Assembly: GCF_001729745.1 (NCBI RefSeq)
Contig: NZ_CP017186.1
Location: 3,038,001-3,102,000 of the forward strand
Length of the DNA stretch: 64,000 nt
Direction of reading: 5' to 3'
Source: Enterobacter hormaechei subsp. hoffmannii
Lineage (GTDB): Bacteria; Pseudomonadota; Gammaproteobacteria; Enterobacterales; Enterobacteriaceae
The translations under genes were made by a program, and so were the position numbers. Within the stretch, counting starts at the first letter, position 1. The number at the start of each line of letters is the position of its first letter. This document shows positions 11,057 through 21,425 of the stretch, one piece after another. The notes below the pieces were generated by a model that did no database searches, had not been told where the DNA came from, and was given only the letters and a program-made list of their open reading frames with translations.

Positions 11057-11362
11057 TTAACGACGGGCTAACAGCAGGCCCAGCACCAGCCCTACGGCCG
11101 CACCGACCCCAATGCCCTGCCACGGCTTTTCGTGCACATAATCGTCGGCACGATAAACCGCCTGTTTGGCGCGGTAGTAGTAATTGTCGGATGCGTTGCT
11201 GACGCGGTTTTTCACGTCATGCAGCGCCTGCTCGGCGCGGGCTTTGAGCTCAATGTACTTCTGATCGGCAGGATCGCCTGAAGAGCGCAGTACTTCTTCC
11301 AGCGTTTCGCTTAACAGCGTTAAATCGTCGTCTGCTCGGGTATCCCAGGATTGAAATGACAT
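11057..11362 (-). CDS. elaB: ElaB, tail-anchored inner-membrane protein
   Basis: This 101-residue protein closely matches E. coli ElaB. It has a charged helical N-terminal part (a DUF883/YqjD-type ribosome-associating region) and a glycine-rich C-terminal membrane helix (GIGVGAAVGLVLGLLLARR) that anchors it by its tail. Related proteins hold inactive ribosomes at the membrane in stationary phase. An upstream in-frame ATG adds four residues. The start at 11362 is preferred because GGAGAAAAAT precedes it as a ribosome site. Confidence 0.93.
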   Translation of the reverse strand: MSFQSWDTRADDDLTLLSETLEEVLRSSGDPADQKYIELKARAEQALHDVKNRVSNASDNYYYRAKQAVYRADDYVHEKPWQGIGVGAAVGLVLGLLLARR

Positions 11363-11412
11363 ATTTTTCTCCATGTTAGTACACCAGTCCGATAACTATA
11401 GACAACGTCTCG

Positions 11413-11877
11413 CTATTGCGCCTGTTTCGCTTCGCGCGCCATACCGATGTGTGGGATGCCATCTTCATCGTAAATGTCCGTGACCGGGGTAAAACCAAAA
11501 TGGCCATAGAATGATTGCAAATGCGCCTGCGCGCCCAGGTATAACGCCTTGTCTGGCCACCGTTTCTGGCATGCGTCCAGCGTTTTTTCCATCAGCTGAT
11601 AGCCCAGCTTTTCACCGCGCGCGCTTCCGCTGATAATGACGCGGCCAATGACGACAGGGTCAAAATCCTCTTCGCTTTTCAGAATCCTCGCATACGCCAC
11701 CAGCTCGTTATCGCGCCAGCCGAGGATGTGCCGGTTCTCGCCGACCAGGTCATCGCCGTCGATATCCTGATACGGGCAGGTTTGTTCAACCACAAAAACT
11801 TCGCAGCGCAGTTTGAGCAGGGCGTAGAGTGACTGAATAGTCAGTTCGCTGTGGTGTAGATCTTGCCACTGGATCAT
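11413..11877 (-). CDS. elaA: ElaA, GNAT-family acetyltransferase
   Basis: The 154-residue protein is a GNAT-fold acyltransferase of the ElaA group. The acetyl-CoA-binding segment (about 75-100, [20 protein letters not shown]) is recognisable, although its motif is less regular than in typical Q/RxxGxG/A proteins. Its physiological substrate is not established. The start MIQWQDLHH at 11877 is chosen over a longer form because a strong AGGAAGGAG ribosome site precedes it. It diverges from rbn over 71 bp and reads toward elaB. Confidence 0.92.
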   Translation of the reverse strand: MIQWQDLHHSELTIQSLYALLKLRCEVFVVEQTCPYQDIDGDDLVGENRHILGWRDNELVAYARILKSEEDFDPVVIGRVIISGSARGEKLGYQLMEKTLDACQKRWPDKALYLGAQAHLQSFYGHFGFTPVTDIYDEDGIPHIGMAREAKQAQ

Positions 11878-11948
11878 GTGTTTCTCCTTCCTGGGGTTCA
11901 TCACGTTATACTAAACCCCTTCCCATTCGGCAAAGGGCTGATTGCGTT

Positions 11949-12866
11949 ATGGAACTGATTTTTCTGGGTACGTCCGCGGGCGTGCCAACCCGCTCACGCA
12001 ACGTGACGGCGATTCTGCTGGATCTTAAGCATCCTACCCGCGGCGGGCTGTGGCTGTTTGACTGCGGCGAAGGTACGCAGCATCAGTTGCTGCATACCTC
12101 ATACCACCCGGGGAAAGTGGATAAAATATTTATCACCCATCTGCACGGCGACCATCTGTTTGGCCTGCCGGGCCTGCTGTGTAGCCGTTCGATGGCCGGT
12201 AACGCTAACCCGCTGACCATTTATGGCCCTGCGGGTATTCAGGCATTCGTTGAGACCACGCTGCGCCTGAGCGGCTCGTGGACCGATTATCCGCTGGAGG
12301 TGGTTGAGATCGGCGAAGGTCTGGTGTTCGACGACGGAGATTACCAGGTGCGCGCTTACCCGCTTAACCATCCGGTGGAATGCTACGGCTATCGCGTTGA
12401 GGAGCATGACAAGCCCGGCGCGCTGAACGCCGCCGCGTTGCAGGCCGATGGGGTGAAACCTGGCCCGCTGTTCCAGCGTCTGAAGCACGGCGAGACCGTC
12501 ACGCTGGAAGACGGGCGCGTCATCAACGGTCAGGATTACCTTGCGCCGCCGCAGCCGGGCAAAAAACTGGCTATTTTTGGGGATACCGCCCCCTGCCCTT
12601 CGGCGCTCCGGCTTGCCGGGGGTGTGGATGTGATGGTGCATGAGGCAACGCTGGAAGCGGCGATGGAAGAAAAAGCCAATAGCCGGGGGCACAGCTCAAC
12701 GCGTCAGGCCGCGCAGCTGGCGCGCGAGGCTGGCGTCCGGAAACTGATTGTCACTCACGTCAGCTCACGCTATGACGTCCGCGGCTGTGAAAGCCTGCTG
12801 GCAGAGTGTCGGGAGGTGTTCCCGGCATGCGAGCTGGCGGAAGATTTTGCTCAGGTCAGCGTTTAG
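11949..12866 (+). CDS. rbn: Ribonuclease BN/Z (tRNA 3'-processing nuclease)
   Basis: This 305-residue metallo-beta-lactamase-fold nuclease (also called ElaC or RNase Z) processes tRNA 3' ends. The zinc-binding HxHxDH motif is HLHGDH at residues 64-69. Further ligands are seen in FGDTAPC and in the C-terminal VTHVSSRY. The gene stands alone between divergent elaA and downstream cheV. In E. coli several genes lie between elaC and nuoN (as I recall, elaD and the yfb group); they are absent here. Confidence 0.96.
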   Translation: MELIFLGTSAGVPTRSRNVTAILLDLKHPTRGGLWLFDCGEGTQHQLLHTSYHPGKVDKIFITHLHGDHLFGLPGLLCSRSMAGNANPLTIYGPAGIQAFVETTLRLSGSWTDYPLEVVEIGEGLVFDDGDYQVRAYPLNHPVECYGYRVEEHDKPGALNAAALQADGVKPGPLFQRLKHGETVTLEDGRVINGQDYLAPPQPGKKLAIFGDTAPCPSALRLAGGVDVMVHEATLEAAMEEKANSRGHSSTRQAAQLAREAGVRKLIVTHVSSRYDVRGCESLLAECREVFPACELAEDFAQVSV

Positions 12867-12869
12867 TCC

Positions 12870-12896
12870 TTCATTTTTCCCTCAGGGTGCCGATAA
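12870..12896 (+). promoter_or_regulatory. Sigma-28 (FliA)-type promoter of cheV
   Basis: GCCGATAA at 12889-12896 is an exact copy of the FliA -10 consensus. Fifteen bases upstream lies TTCA (12870-12873), a weak match to the FliA -35 TAAA. The element ends 34 bp before the cheV start codon, the right distance for a promoter. It places cheV in the class-3 flagellar regulon. The -10 match is seen directly; use by FliA is inferred. Confidence 0.75.
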
Positions 12897-12930
12897 CGAT
12901 TAAAAGGCCAGCATTTCTCTTGAGGGTAGA

Positions 12931-13935
12931 ATGGATAATTTCCAGAAAGATATTGATGACAGGGCGAACCTGACCCAGTCCAACCGTTTTGAACTGTTGC
13001 TGTTCCGTCTTGGCACCTCTCTGAACGAAAATAAATCCGAGCTGTTCGGCATCAACGTGTTCAAACTGCGCGAAATTGTGCCGATGCCGACCTTCACCAA
13101 ACCAGCGGGAATGAAGTCTCCGCTGATGGGGATGGTAAATATTCGCGACCAGGTGATCCCGGTGATCGATCTGGCCGCCGTCGCCGGCTGCAAGCCAGCC
13201 ACCGGGCTAAACATTTTGCTGATCACCGAATATGCCCGCAGCGTGCAGGCGTTTGCCGTGGAATCGGTGGAGAATATCATGCGTCTCGACTGGAAGCAGG
13301 TGCACGCCGCGGAAACCGCCGTCAGCGGTCGCTACATCACCAGCATTGCCTGTCTGGACGATAAGACCGATACCAACGATCTGGCAATGGTGCTCGACGT
13401 GGAGCAGATCCTGTATGACATCACCCCGGCGAACCACGATCTGCACGCCACCCATCTGGAAACCACCAAATTCAACATCAAGCCTGGCTCTGTCGCGATT
13501 GTTGCTGAAGACTCGAAAGTAGCGCGCTCAATGCTGGAGAAGGGATTGCAGGCAATGGAGATCCCGGCTCAGCTGCATATCACCGGCAAAGACGCATGGG
13601 AGAAAATCACTCAGCTGGCCGCGCAGGCTCAGGCAGAGGGCGTCCCCGTTACCGATAAGATTGCCCTGGTATTAACCGACCTCGAAATGCCGGAGATGGA
13701 CGGCTTTACGCTGACGCGCAAAATCAAAACTGATCCGGTACTGAAAGATATTCCGGTGGTGATCCACTCGTCTCTTTCCGGCAACGCGAACGAAGATCAT
13801 ATACGCAAAGTGAAGGCTGACGGCTATGTGGCGAAGTTTGAGCTGAATGAGCTGTCGTCGGTGATTGAAGAGGTGCTGGACCGCTCGATGAAGAAGATTG
13901 ACGGGCCGCTTATAAGCAGGAAGCAGTTAGCTTAG
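12931..13935 (+). CDS. cheV: CheV chemotaxis coupling protein (CheW-receiver fusion)
   Basis: The 334-residue protein joins an N-terminal CheW-like coupling domain (about 20-165) to a C-terminal receiver domain (about 185-325). The receiver keeps the acidic pair in AEDSK (residues 192-196), the phospho-acceptor D250 (LVLTDLEMPEMDG), and a conserved lysine near residue 306. CheV proteins link chemoreceptors to CheA and help adaptation. E. coli K-12 lacks CheV, but Salmonella has one near this position. No other chemotaxis or flagellar gene lies in the window. A FliA-type promoter precedes it. The downstream terminator is shared with convergent nuoN. Confidence 0.93.
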   Translation: MDNFQKDIDDRANLTQSNRFELLLFRLGTSLNENKSELFGINVFKLREIVPMPTFTKPAGMKSPLMGMVNIRDQVIPVIDLAAVAGCKPATGLNILLITEYARSVQAFAVESVENIMRLDWKQVHAAETAVSGRYITSIACLDDKTDTNDLAMVLDVEQILYDITPANHDLHATHLETTKFNIKPGSVAIVAEDSKVARSMLEKGLQAMEIPAQLHITGKDAWEKITQLAAQAQAEGVPVTDKIALVLTDLEMPEMDGFTLTRKIKTDPVLKDIPVVIHSSLSGNANEDHIRKVKADGYVAKFELNELSSVIEEVLDRSMKKIDGPLISRKQLA

Positions 13936-14001
13936 TCGGGTGGCGCTTCGCTTACCCGACCTACAAGACCTGTAGGCCCTGCAAGCGTAGCGCCGCTGGG
14001 C
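13935..14001. repeat. BIME (two inverted REP units) between cheV and nuoN
   Basis: Two opposed GC-rich palindromes, GTCGGGTGGCGCTTCG...CCCGAC and GTAGGCCCTGC...GCTGGGC, form a bacterial interspersed mosaic element in the convergent gap. Similar units recur in this window near 17114, 32793, 33504, 33703, 41164 and 51059. Confidence 0.85.
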
Positions 14002-14004
14002 AAT

Positions 14005-14030
14005 AAAAAACCCGCCGAGGCGGGTTTTTT
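14005..14030. terminator. Bidirectional terminator between cheV and nuoN
   Basis: A perfect palindrome, AAAAAACCCGCC-GA-GGCGGGTTTTTT, gives a strong hairpin with a U run in both directions. It should end cheV transcription on the plus strand and the nuo operon on the minus strand. Confidence 0.92.
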
Positions 14031-14034
14031 GCTT

Positions 14035-15492
14035 TTACATCAGCGGCATCGCGCGCTGCACAATCTCAATCAGCGGCTGCGGATAGATACCGAAGATTAG
14101 CACCAGAAGCGCGGAGATCAGCACCACGATCCCCCCGGCGCTGTACTGCCAGTTGGACGGTGCATCACGGTTGAGCTGCTGAGGCGCGCTCAGGTACAGG
14201 CTCACAGCCACACGCAGGTAGTAGTAAAGACCAATCGCGGAGCCGATAACGACACCGGCAGTCAGCCACCACAGACCCGCCTGCACACCGACGGCCAGCA
14301 CGTAGAACTTACCGATAAAGCCCAGCGTCATCGGGATACCCGCCAGAGAGAGCATCATCACGGTCATTACCGCAGACAGAATCGGACGGTGCCAGAACAG
14401 ACCACGGTAGGAGAACAGGGAATCTGCATCCGGGCCACGGTACGGGCTGGACATCAGGCTCACCACGCCGAACGCGCCGAGGCTGCTGAACAGGTAACCG
14501 GCCAGATACACACCCACGGTTTCCATCGACATCTCACCGCTTTGCAGCGCAATCAGCGCCACCAGCAGGTAGCCCAGATGGGAGATTGAGGAGTAGCCCA
14601 GCAGACGCTTAATGTTGGTCTGGCTCAGCGCCATCAGGTTACCGAAGATGATGGAGACGAACGCGATAATGCCCAGCACCACGCGAACCGCTTCGCTGTC
14701 ACCCACCGGGGCGTACAGGAACAGACGCATGACCACGCCAAAGATAGCGATTTTGCTCGCCGTCGCCAGGAAGGTAGAGACCGGCGCTGGCGCACCCTGA
14801 TAAACGTCTGGCGTCCACAGGTGGAACGGCACCAGAGAGAGTTTAAAGCCAAGGCCAACAATCATCATGCCCAGACCCGCCAGCAGCAGCGGCTCATGCA
14901 TCATGCCGTCGCCGAGGCTCTTGCCGAGCGCCAGGAAGGAGAGGTTACCCGTCTGTGCATACAGCAGCGCGATACCGAACAGCAGGAACGACGACGCAGC
15001 AGCGGACAAGATGGTGTACTTGATAGCCGCTTCCAGTGAGCGTTTCTGGCGGAAGGCGTAACCAATCAGGCCGAACAGCGGCAGTGAGATCAGCTCAATA
15101 CCGAGGAACAGCGCGGCCATGTGGTTCGCGTTCGCCAGCAGAATGCCGCCCAGTGCGGCAATCAGTACCAGCAGGTAAAACTCTTCTTTGTTGTCGTTGT
15201 ACCCTTCGAGCCACGGGTACGCAAAGGTACAGGTTGCCAGGCTCGCCAGCAGCACCAGACCGGTGTAGAGCATGGCGTAGCCGTCAACGCGCATCAGCGG
15301 CGTGACGTCCATTGCGCCCGCCTGGCCAACAAACCAGAGGGAGACTAACGCAGCGTTCAGACCCAGAACGGACAGGGTCGCATTCAGGAAGTGATTGCGT
15401 CGCCACGCAATGGAGAGCATCACAACCACCACCGTCAATCCGACGATCAGCAGCGGTAGCAGCGCGATCAGTTGTTGTGGAGTTATTGTCAT
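14035..15492 (-). CDS. nuoN: NADH:quinone oxidoreductase subunit N
   Basis: NuoN is one of the three antiporter-like proton-pumping subunits in the membrane arm of complex I. The 485-residue protein has about 14 membrane helices. The proton-antiporter (Mrp/ND2) core includes conserved charged residues such as the glutamate in [12 protein letters not shown] and the lysine in [15 protein letters not shown]. It is the last nuo gene, six bases after nuoM, and ends five bases from the terminator it shares with cheV. Confidence 0.98.
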   Translation of the reverse strand: MTITPQQLIALLPLLIVGLTVVVVMLSIAWRRNHFLNATLSVLGLNAALVSLWFVGQAGAMDVTPLMRVDGYAMLYTGLVLLASLATCTFAYPWLEGYNDNKEEFYLLVLIAALGGILLANANHMAALFLGIELISLPLFGLIGYAFRQKRSLEAAIKYTILSAAASSFLLFGIALLYAQTGNLSFLALGKSLGDGMMHEPLLLAGLGMMIVGLGFKLSLVPFHLWTPDVYQGAPAPVSTFLATASKIAIFGVVMRLFLYAPVGDSEAVRVVLGIIAFVSIIFGNLMALSQTNIKRLLGYSSISHLGYLLVALIALQSGEMSMETVGVYLAGYLFSSLGAFGVVSLMSSPYRGPDADSLFSYRGLFWHRPILSAVMTVMMLSLAGIPMTLGFIGKFYVLAVGVQAGLWWLTAGVVIGSAIGLYYYLRVAVSLYLSAPQQLNRDAPSNWQYSAGGIVVLISALLVLIFGIYPQPLIEIVQRAMPLM

Positions 15493-15498
15493 GGCGAA

Positions 15499-17028
15499 TT
15501 ACGGCCTTGTAGTAGAAGCAGAATTAACAAACCACTGCTGGATGTTACCCATCGCGGAGTGCGAGGTATCCAGAATCGGCTGCGGATAGAAGCCCAGCAG
15601 CACCAGCAGTACGACCAGCAGCAGGATGATGGACAGCTCACGCAGCGACATCCCCGGCAGTTCTTTAGCAGCAATTTCGCTCTTCGCTTTACCGAAGTAG
15701 GCGCGGTGCAGCATCGCCAGCGAGTACACGGAGGCGAACACCAGACCAAAGGTGGAGATGACGGTAATCATCGGAACCACTTTGAAGCTGCCGAACAGAA
15801 TCATAAATTCGCCAACGAAGTTACCGGTACCTGGCATACCCAGGGTGGCAACCGCGAAGAACATGGAGAGTGCAGGCAGCCATTTCATTTTGCCCCACAG
15901 GCCGCCCATCATACGCATGTCGCGGGTATGCAGACGTTCGTACAGCTGACCGCACAGGATGAAGAGACCGGCTGCGGACAGACCGTGCGCAATCATCTGG
16001 ATCACCGCGCCCTGGTACGCCAGCTGGCTACCGGTGTAGATGGCAATCAGTACGAAGCCCATGTGGGAAACGGAGGTGTAAGCAATCAGACGTTTGATGT
16101 CGTACTGCGTGAAGGCCATCCATGCACCGTAGAAGATACCGATCACGCCAAGCCACATGGCAATCGGCGCAAACTCTGCGGAGGCGTTCGGGAACAGCGG
16201 CAGGGAGAAACGCAGCAGACCGTAGGCCGCCGTTTTCAGCAAGATACCCGCCAGGTCAACGGAACCCGCCGTTGGCGCCTGAGAGTGCGCGTCCGGCAGC
16301 CAGCCGTGCAGCGGAACCACCGGCATTTTCACCGCGAAGGCGATGAAGAAGCCGAGCATCAGCAGGTATTCCACACCGTGGGACATCGGGGTCTTCAGCA
16401 GATCTTCATAGTTGAAGGTCCAGACGCCGGTGGCGTTGTAATGCACAAACACCAGCGCCAGGATGGCAATCAACATCACCAGACCACTCGCCTGGGTGTA
16501 GATGAAGAACTTGGTGGCCGCCGTGATACGCGTTTTACCGTCGGATGCCTTGTGGCCCCACAGCGCGATCAGGAAGTACATCGGCACCAGCATCATCTCC
16601 CAGAAGAAGAAGAACAGGAACATGTCGATGGCCAGGAACACGCCGATAACGCCGCCCAGGATCCACATCAGGTTCAGGTGGAAGAAGCCCTGGTATTTTT
16701 CGATTTCTCGCCAGGAGCAGAGTACCGCCAGAACGCCGAGCAGACCGGTCAGCACGACCATCAGCAGCGACAGACCGTCAATCGCAAGGTGGATCGTGAT
16801 ACCGAAACGTGGGATCCACGGCAGAATGAACTCAGATTGCCACTGCGGAAGGCCCGCAGACTGGGTCAATGAGTAGCCACCCTGCAACCACAGTTGCAGG
16901 CCAAGCGCGAGCGTCAATCCCATGGTGATCAGCGCGATCCAGCGCGGCATCTTCACGCCAAAGCGTTCAGTCTGCCAGCACAGGAAGCCGCCGATGAAGG
17001 GAATTAATATTAGCCAGGGTAATAACAT
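15499..17028 (-). CDS. nuoM: NADH:quinone oxidoreductase subunit M
   Basis: NuoM is an antiporter-like, proton-pumping subunit in the membrane arm of complex I. The 509-residue protein has about 14 helices, the conserved FFFWEMMLVPMYFLI glutamate helix, and the VKMPVVPLHGWLPDAH motif shared by ND4 proteins. It is separated from nuoL by 160 bp carrying a BIME, the only large gap in the distal half of the nuo operon. Its ribosome site (AACAAGGAATAAAA) is therefore independent of nuoL translation. Confidence 0.98.
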   Translation of the reverse strand: MLLPWLILIPFIGGFLCWQTERFGVKMPRWIALITMGLTLALGLQLWLQGGYSLTQSAGLPQWQSEFILPWIPRFGITIHLAIDGLSLLMVVLTGLLGVLAVLCSWREIEKYQGFFHLNLMWILGGVIGVFLAIDMFLFFFFWEMMLVPMYFLIALWGHKASDGKTRITAATKFFIYTQASGLVMLIAILALVFVHYNATGVWTFNYEDLLKTPMSHGVEYLLMLGFFIAFAVKMPVVPLHGWLPDAHSQAPTAGSVDLAGILLKTAAYGLLRFSLPLFPNASAEFAPIAMWLGVIGIFYGAWMAFTQYDIKRLIAYTSVSHMGFVLIAIYTGSQLAYQGAVIQMIAHGLSAAGLFILCGQLYERLHTRDMRMMGGLWGKMKWLPALSMFFAVATLGMPGTGNFVGEFMILFGSFKVVPMITVISTFGLVFASVYSLAMLHRAYFGKAKSEIAAKELPGMSLRELSIILLLVVLLVLLGFYPQPILDTSHSAMGNIQQWFVNSASTTRP

Positions 17029-17113
17029 GGCGATTTTTATTCCTTGTTAAAGTCCCTCAGGGACCGATTTTCAACGAATTCGACAAAATTCACGTGTTAG
17101 TGCGGTTTGTGGT

Positions 17114-17180
17114 GTCGGGTGACGCTCACGCTTACCCGACCTACGGTCTCGTAGGCCCGGTAAGCGCAGCGCCACCGGGC
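17114..17180. repeat. BIME inside the nuo operon, between nuoL and nuoM
   Basis: Two opposed REP palindromes (GTCGGGTGACGCTCACG...CCCGAC and GTAGGCCCGGTAAGCG...ACCGGGC) lie in the 160-bp nuoL-nuoM gap. On the mRNA they form stable hairpins without a U run. They are therefore more likely to protect upstream RNA or tune expression than to stop transcription. Confidence 0.85.
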
Positions 17181-17188
17181 AAAAACCA

Positions 17189-19030
17189 CTATCGCAACAC
17201 CATCAGCAGCGCCAGCACGACAACCGCACCGATGCTCATGGATGCCACATACCAGCGCAGATAGCCGTTCTCGCTGTACAGCAGGCCTTTACCTGCAAAG
17301 CGAGAGAGGATCGCCGGGATATTCATCAGGCTGTTCAGCGGATCGCGCTTCAACAGCCACGCAATGCCCAAGAACGGCTTCACGAAGATCATGTCGTACA
17401 GCCAGTCGAAGCCCCATGCGTTGTACCACCAGGTGCCCAGCAGACGGCCCGGCGCGCTGTTGGCAACGGCAGTCACCAGCGTGCGTTTGCCCAGCCACAG
17501 CCATGCGGCAATCAGGATGCCCGCGATAGCCACAACGCCCGAGGTGATTTCAAGCGTCAGAACGCGACCGTGCTCAAGCTCGGTTGTTGCCGGCAGTACG
17601 CCCTGCAACGGTGGCACAATCATCGCGCCAACGAAGGTGGAGAGTACCAGCAGCACAATCAGCGGCAGGTGGTGGGTAATCCCCTTCCCTGCGTGAGCGT
17701 GAATTTGTTCTTTACCGTGGAAGACGATGAAAATCATACGGAAGGTGTACAGGGAGGTCATAAACGCACCGACCAGACCCGCAACCATCAGATTGATATG
17801 ACCATTCGCCATGGCGCCCGCCAGGATTTCATCCTTACTGAAGAAGCCTGCGGTAATCAGCGGCAGTGCCGCCAGCGCCGCGCCGCCTACCAGGAAGCAG
17901 ACATAGACGAGCGGGATGGACTTACGCAGTCCGCCCATTTTGAAGATATTCTGCTCGTGGTGGCAGGCCAGGATCACCGAACCGGATGAGAGGAACAGCA
18001 GCGCTTTAAAGAACGCGTGCGTCATCAGGTGGAAAATGGCTGCGTCCCACGCCTGAACGCCCAGCGCCAGGAACATGTAACCAATCTGGCTCATGGTGGA
18101 GTACGCGAGAACGCGTTTGATGTCGGTCTGCACCAGTGCGGCAAAGCCTGCCAGCACCAGCGTAACCGCACCGACGATACCCACCAGATGCAGAATTTCC
18201 GGGGTCATCAGGAACAGGCCATGGGTACGCGCAATCAGGTAGACACCGGCGGTGACCATGGTCGCGGCGTGGATCAGCGCGGAGACAGGGGTTGGACCCG
18301 CCATCGCGTCGGCAAGCCATGTCTGCAACGGCAGCTGTGCGGATTTACCCACAGCACCACCCAGCAGCATCAGCGTTGCCCACCACAGCATGTTGTTGCC
18401 TGCTTCGAAGTGCGCTGGCGCCAGTTCCACCATTTCGCGGAAGTTCAGCGTGCCCAGTTCGTTGTAGAGAATGAACAGCGCGAAAGCGAGGAAGACGTCA
18501 CCCACGCGGGTCACGACGAACGCTTTCATGGCCGCTGCGCCATTCTTCGGATCGGTGTAGTAGAAACCGATCAGCAGGTAAGAGCACAGACCCACGCCTT
18601 CCCAGCCCAGATACATCAGCAGCAGGTTATCGGCCAGCACCAGTACCACCATGCTGGCGATAAACAGGTTGGTGTAGGCGAAGAAGCGGGAGTATCCCTC
18701 TTCACCGCGCATGTACCAGGAGGCGAACATGTGGATCAGGAAGCCGACGCCGGTGACCACGGAGAGCATGGTCAGAGACAGACCATCCAGCACCAGGTTG
18801 AAACCGATGTTGAAGTTACCGACCGACATCCAGTTCCACAGCGGCACGCTGTAGGCCTGACGTCCATTGTTAAAGAAATCGATACCCGCATACGCTGTCA
18901 CCAGCGCAGCCAGACCGATTGAGCCAATGCCCACGGTGGCAGACAGATTCTCAGACCAGCGGCCGCGAGAAAATGCCAGCAGCACGAAGCCAATCAGCGG
19001 AAAAATAATGGTTAAGGCAAGCATGTTCAT
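17189..19030 (-). CDS. nuoL: NADH:quinone oxidoreductase subunit L
   Basis: NuoL is the most distal proton-pumping subunit of complex I and carries the long amphipathic lateral helix. The 613-residue protein has an N-terminal Proton_antipo_N region, the ND5 core with [20 protein letters not shown] and the lysine segment [17 protein letters not shown], and a C-terminal extension ending in a final membrane helix. The start overlaps nuoK by 4 bp (ATGA). Confidence 0.98.
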   Translation of the reverse strand: MNMLALTIIFPLIGFVLLAFSRGRWSENLSATVGIGSIGLAALVTAYAGIDFFNNGRQAYSVPLWNWMSVGNFNIGFNLVLDGLSLTMLSVVTGVGFLIHMFASWYMRGEEGYSRFFAYTNLFIASMVVLVLADNLLLMYLGWEGVGLCSYLLIGFYYTDPKNGAAAMKAFVVTRVGDVFLAFALFILYNELGTLNFREMVELAPAHFEAGNNMLWWATLMLLGGAVGKSAQLPLQTWLADAMAGPTPVSALIHAATMVTAGVYLIARTHGLFLMTPEILHLVGIVGAVTLVLAGFAALVQTDIKRVLAYSTMSQIGYMFLALGVQAWDAAIFHLMTHAFFKALLFLSSGSVILACHHEQNIFKMGGLRKSIPLVYVCFLVGGAALAALPLITAGFFSKDEILAGAMANGHINLMVAGLVGAFMTSLYTFRMIFIVFHGKEQIHAHAGKGITHHLPLIVLLVLSTFVGAMIVPPLQGVLPATTELEHGRVLTLEITSGVVAIAGILIAAWLWLGKRTLVTAVANSAPGRLLGTWWYNAWGFDWLYDMIFVKPFLGIAWLLKRDPLNSLMNIPAILSRFAGKGLLYSENGYLRWYVASMSIGAVVVLALLMVLR

Positions 19031-19329
19031 CCACGCAACTCACTTACTGAATCGATGTTCAGGTTCTGGCGGCGACGATGGAGCTGCAGCAACAGCGCCA
19101 GGCCAATACTCGCTTCGGCAGCCGCGAGGCTGATGGCGAGAATGTACATCACCTGACCGTCGGCCTGGCCCCAGTAGCTGCCGGCGACCACAAAGGCCAG
19201 CGCGGAAGCGTTGATCATGATTTCCAGACCGATCAGCATAAACAGCAGATTGCGGCGGATAACCAGACCGGTTAAGCCCAGAACGAACAAAATCGCAGCG
19301 AGGATCAGTCCATGTGTTAAGGGGATCAT
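19027..19329 (-). CDS. nuoK: NADH:quinone oxidoreductase subunit K
   Basis: This 100-residue, three-helix membrane subunit belongs to complex I and is related to MrpC and ND4L. The two intramembrane glutamates used in proton translocation are visible in [13 protein letters not shown] and [12 protein letters not shown]. It overlaps nuoL and nuoJ by 4 bp each, so the three are translated in a coupled manner. Confidence 0.98.
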   Translation of the reverse strand: MIPLTHGLILAAILFVLGLTGLVIRRNLLFMLIGLEIMINASALAFVVAGSYWGQADGQVMYILAISLAAAEASIGLALLLQLHRRRQNLNIDSVSELRG

Positions 19330-19880
19330 GCGCGCTCCTCCGTTTTTCTTTTCGCACGGTCATCAGTGCGGTTGCTCAGCACCTCACCAACACGTTCTTC
19401 GCGACCGACGTGGAAGGCAACAACCAGGCCCGCCAGCAGCAGCATAGAGGCCAGTTCAACCGCCAGAACGTACGGACCAAACAGCGCAATACCAACAGCC
19501 TTGGCGCTGATTGGCGTGCCGTCAATGCCCTGGTCGTTAACGCCCAGAATAGCGTAAACAATCACCACCAGCATGATGGCCGACAAAATTGCCGGGCCAA
19601 TCCACACCTGCGGTTTTAACCATTGACGTTCCTGCTCAATTTCAGAGCCGCCCAGGTTGAGCATCATCACCACGAACACGAACAGCACCATAATGGCACC
19701 CGCGTAGACGATAATTTCCAGCGCACCGGCAAATTGCGCGCCCAGCGCAAAGAACACCCCGGAAATAGCCAGCAGCGAAATGATTAAATACAGCAACGCA
19801 TGCACCGGATTGGTGTGCGTGATCACTCGCAGCGTAGCCAGGATGGCGATAAGGCCACAGATATAAAAAGCGAATTCCAT
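19326..19880 (-). CDS. nuoJ: NADH:quinone oxidoreductase subunit J
   Basis: This 184-residue membrane subunit corresponds to ND6. It has five hydrophobic helices, including the glycine/tyrosine-rich third helix ([20 protein letters not shown]) that changes shape during turnover. The C-terminal tail is charged and cytoplasmic or periplasmic. It lies ten bases after nuoI and overlaps nuoK. Confidence 0.97.
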   Translation of the reverse strand: MEFAFYICGLIAILATLRVITHTNPVHALLYLIISLLAISGVFFALGAQFAGALEIIVYAGAIMVLFVFVVMMLNLGGSEIEQERQWLKPQVWIGPAILSAIMLVVIVYAILGVNDQGIDGTPISAKAVGIALFGPYVLAVELASMLLLAGLVVAFHVGREERVGEVLSNRTDDRAKRKTEERA

Positions 19881-19890
19881 TGCCCTCTCC

Positions 19891-20433
19891 TTACGGTAAC
19901 AGGCTCTTGACGTCGATAGGCTTAGCTTCGTTCTCTGCTTCGCCCTTATCTTTGCCGTCGATTGCCATACCCGCCATCCGGTAGAAGTTATATTCCGGGT
20001 ATTTGCCCGGACCGGAAATCAGCAGATCCTCTTTCTCGTACACCAGGTCCTGACGCTTGTACTCACCCAGCTCGAAGTCTGGAGTCAGCTGAATCGCCGT
20101 GGTTGGGCACGCTTCTTCACACAGACCGCAGAAAATGCAGCGTGAGAAGTTGATGCGGAAGAACTCAGGGTACCAGCGGCCGTCTACCGTCTCGGCTTTC
20201 TGCAGAGAGATACAGCCTACCGGACACGCTACCGCACACAGGTTACAGGCTACGCAGCGCTCGGAACCGTCCGGGTCGCGCGTCAGCACGATACGGCCAC
20301 GGTAGCGCGGCGGCAGATATACCGGCTCCTCCGGATACATCCGGGTTTCGCGTTTGGCAAACGCGTGCAGGCCGATCATCCAGATACTGCGTACCTGGGT
20401 GCCAAAGCCTACGAGTAATTCTTTTAAGGTCAT
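19891..20433 (-). CDS. nuoI: NADH:quinone oxidoreductase subunit I (two 4Fe-4S clusters)
   Basis: NuoI carries clusters N6a and N6b, which pass electrons toward NuoB. The 180-residue protein has two ferredoxin motifs, [12 protein letters not shown] and [12 protein letters not shown], with all eight cysteines present. A longer reading frame extends 81 bp upstream into nuoH. The start at 20433 ([11 protein letters not shown]) fits the family and lies 14 bp after the nuoH stop. Confidence 0.98.
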   Translation of the reverse strand: MTLKELLVGFGTQVRSIWMIGLHAFAKRETRMYPEEPVYLPPRYRGRIVLTRDPDGSERCVACNLCAVACPVGCISLQKAETVDGRWYPEFFRINFSRCIFCGLCEEACPTTAIQLTPDFELGEYKRQDLVYEKEDLLISGPGKYPEYNFYRMAGMAIDGKDKGEAENEAKPIDVKSLLP

Positions 20434-20447
20434 GATCTCAAAGCCCC

Positions 20448-21425
20448 TTATGGCTGCTGCCAGAGAATGACAGCCGCCGTTACCAACAAGTTGACGAGCG
20501 TCAGCGGCAGGCACACTTTCCAGCCGAAGGACATTACCTGGTCATAACGCGGACGCGGTAAGGACGCACGAATCAAAATGAACATCATCATGAAGAACGC
20601 GGTTTTCAGCGCGAACCAGATGAACGGCGGTAAGAACGGGCCATGCCAGCCACCAAAGAACAGCGTTACCATCAACGCGGAAATGGTGACGATACCGATG
20701 TACTCGCCCACGAAGAACAGACCGAATTTCATACCGGAATATTCAATGTGGTAACCGTCGGCCAGTTCCTGTTCGGCTTCTGGCTGGTCAAACGGGTGAC
20801 GGTGACACACCGCCACGCCCGCGATAGCAAAGGTCACAAAACCAAAGAACTGCGGGATAACGTTCCAGATGTCGGCCTGGTTGTTGACGATGTCGGTCAT
20901 GTTGAATGAACCGGCCTGCGCCACCACGCCCATCAGGGAGAGTCCCAGGAACACTTCGTAGCTCAGCGTCTGCGCGGAAGCACGCATCGCACCCAGCAGC
21001 GAGTATTTGTTGTTACTGGACCAGCCTGCGAACAGCACCGCGTACACCGCGAGGCCTGCCATCATCAGGAAGAACAGAATGCCGATGTTCAGGTCAGCCA
21101 CCACCCAGGTTGGGCTGACGGGAACGATAGCAAACGCCAGCAGCAGCGAGGTAAAGGCGATCATCGGTGCCAGCGTAAAGATCACGCGGTCCGAGAAGCG
21201 CGGAACCCAGTCCTCTTTAAAGAACATCTTGATCATGTCCGCCACCAGCTGGAGTGAACCACCCCAGCCCACGCGGTTCGGTCCGTAACGGTTCTGGAAC
21301 AGACCGAGCAGACGACGTTCACCAAAGCTCATGAACGCGCCGCAGGTGACGACCACCAGCAGAATGACGACCGCTTTCAGAATGCTCAGCAGGATGTCGA
21401 TAAGATCCGGCGTTAACCAACTCAT
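20448..21425 (-). CDS. nuoH: NADH:quinone oxidoreductase subunit H
   Basis: NuoH (ND1) joins the membrane and peripheral arms and forms part of the quinone-binding chamber. The 325-residue protein has about eight membrane helices. Its charged loops include [19 protein letters not shown] and the acidic segment [20 protein letters not shown], both strongly conserved in the family. The start overlaps the nuoG stop (ATGA). Confidence 0.98.
   Translation of the reverse strand: MSWLTPDLIDILLSILKAVVILLVVVTCGAFMSFGERRLLGLFQNRYGPNRVGWGGSLQLVADMIKMFFKEDWVPRFSDRVIFTLAPMIAFTSLLLAFAIVPVSPTWVVADLNIGILFFLMMAGLAVYAVLFAGWSSNNKYSLLGAMRASAQTLSYEVFLGLSLMGVVAQAGSFNMTDIVNNQADIWNVIPQFFGFVTFAIAGVAVCHRHPFDQPEAEQELADGYHIEYSGMKFGLFFVGEYIGIVTISALMVTLFFGGWHGPFLPPFIWFALKTAFFMMMFILIRASLPRPRYDQVMSFGWKVCLPLTLVNLLVTAAVILWQQP

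Noticed and set aside
15472-16872. A 466-codon plus-strand frame opposite nuoM
   Set aside because: It is the antisense shadow of a conserved membrane protein. The result is rich in Gln, His and Arg, typical of reversed hydrophobic codons, and no family is recognisable.
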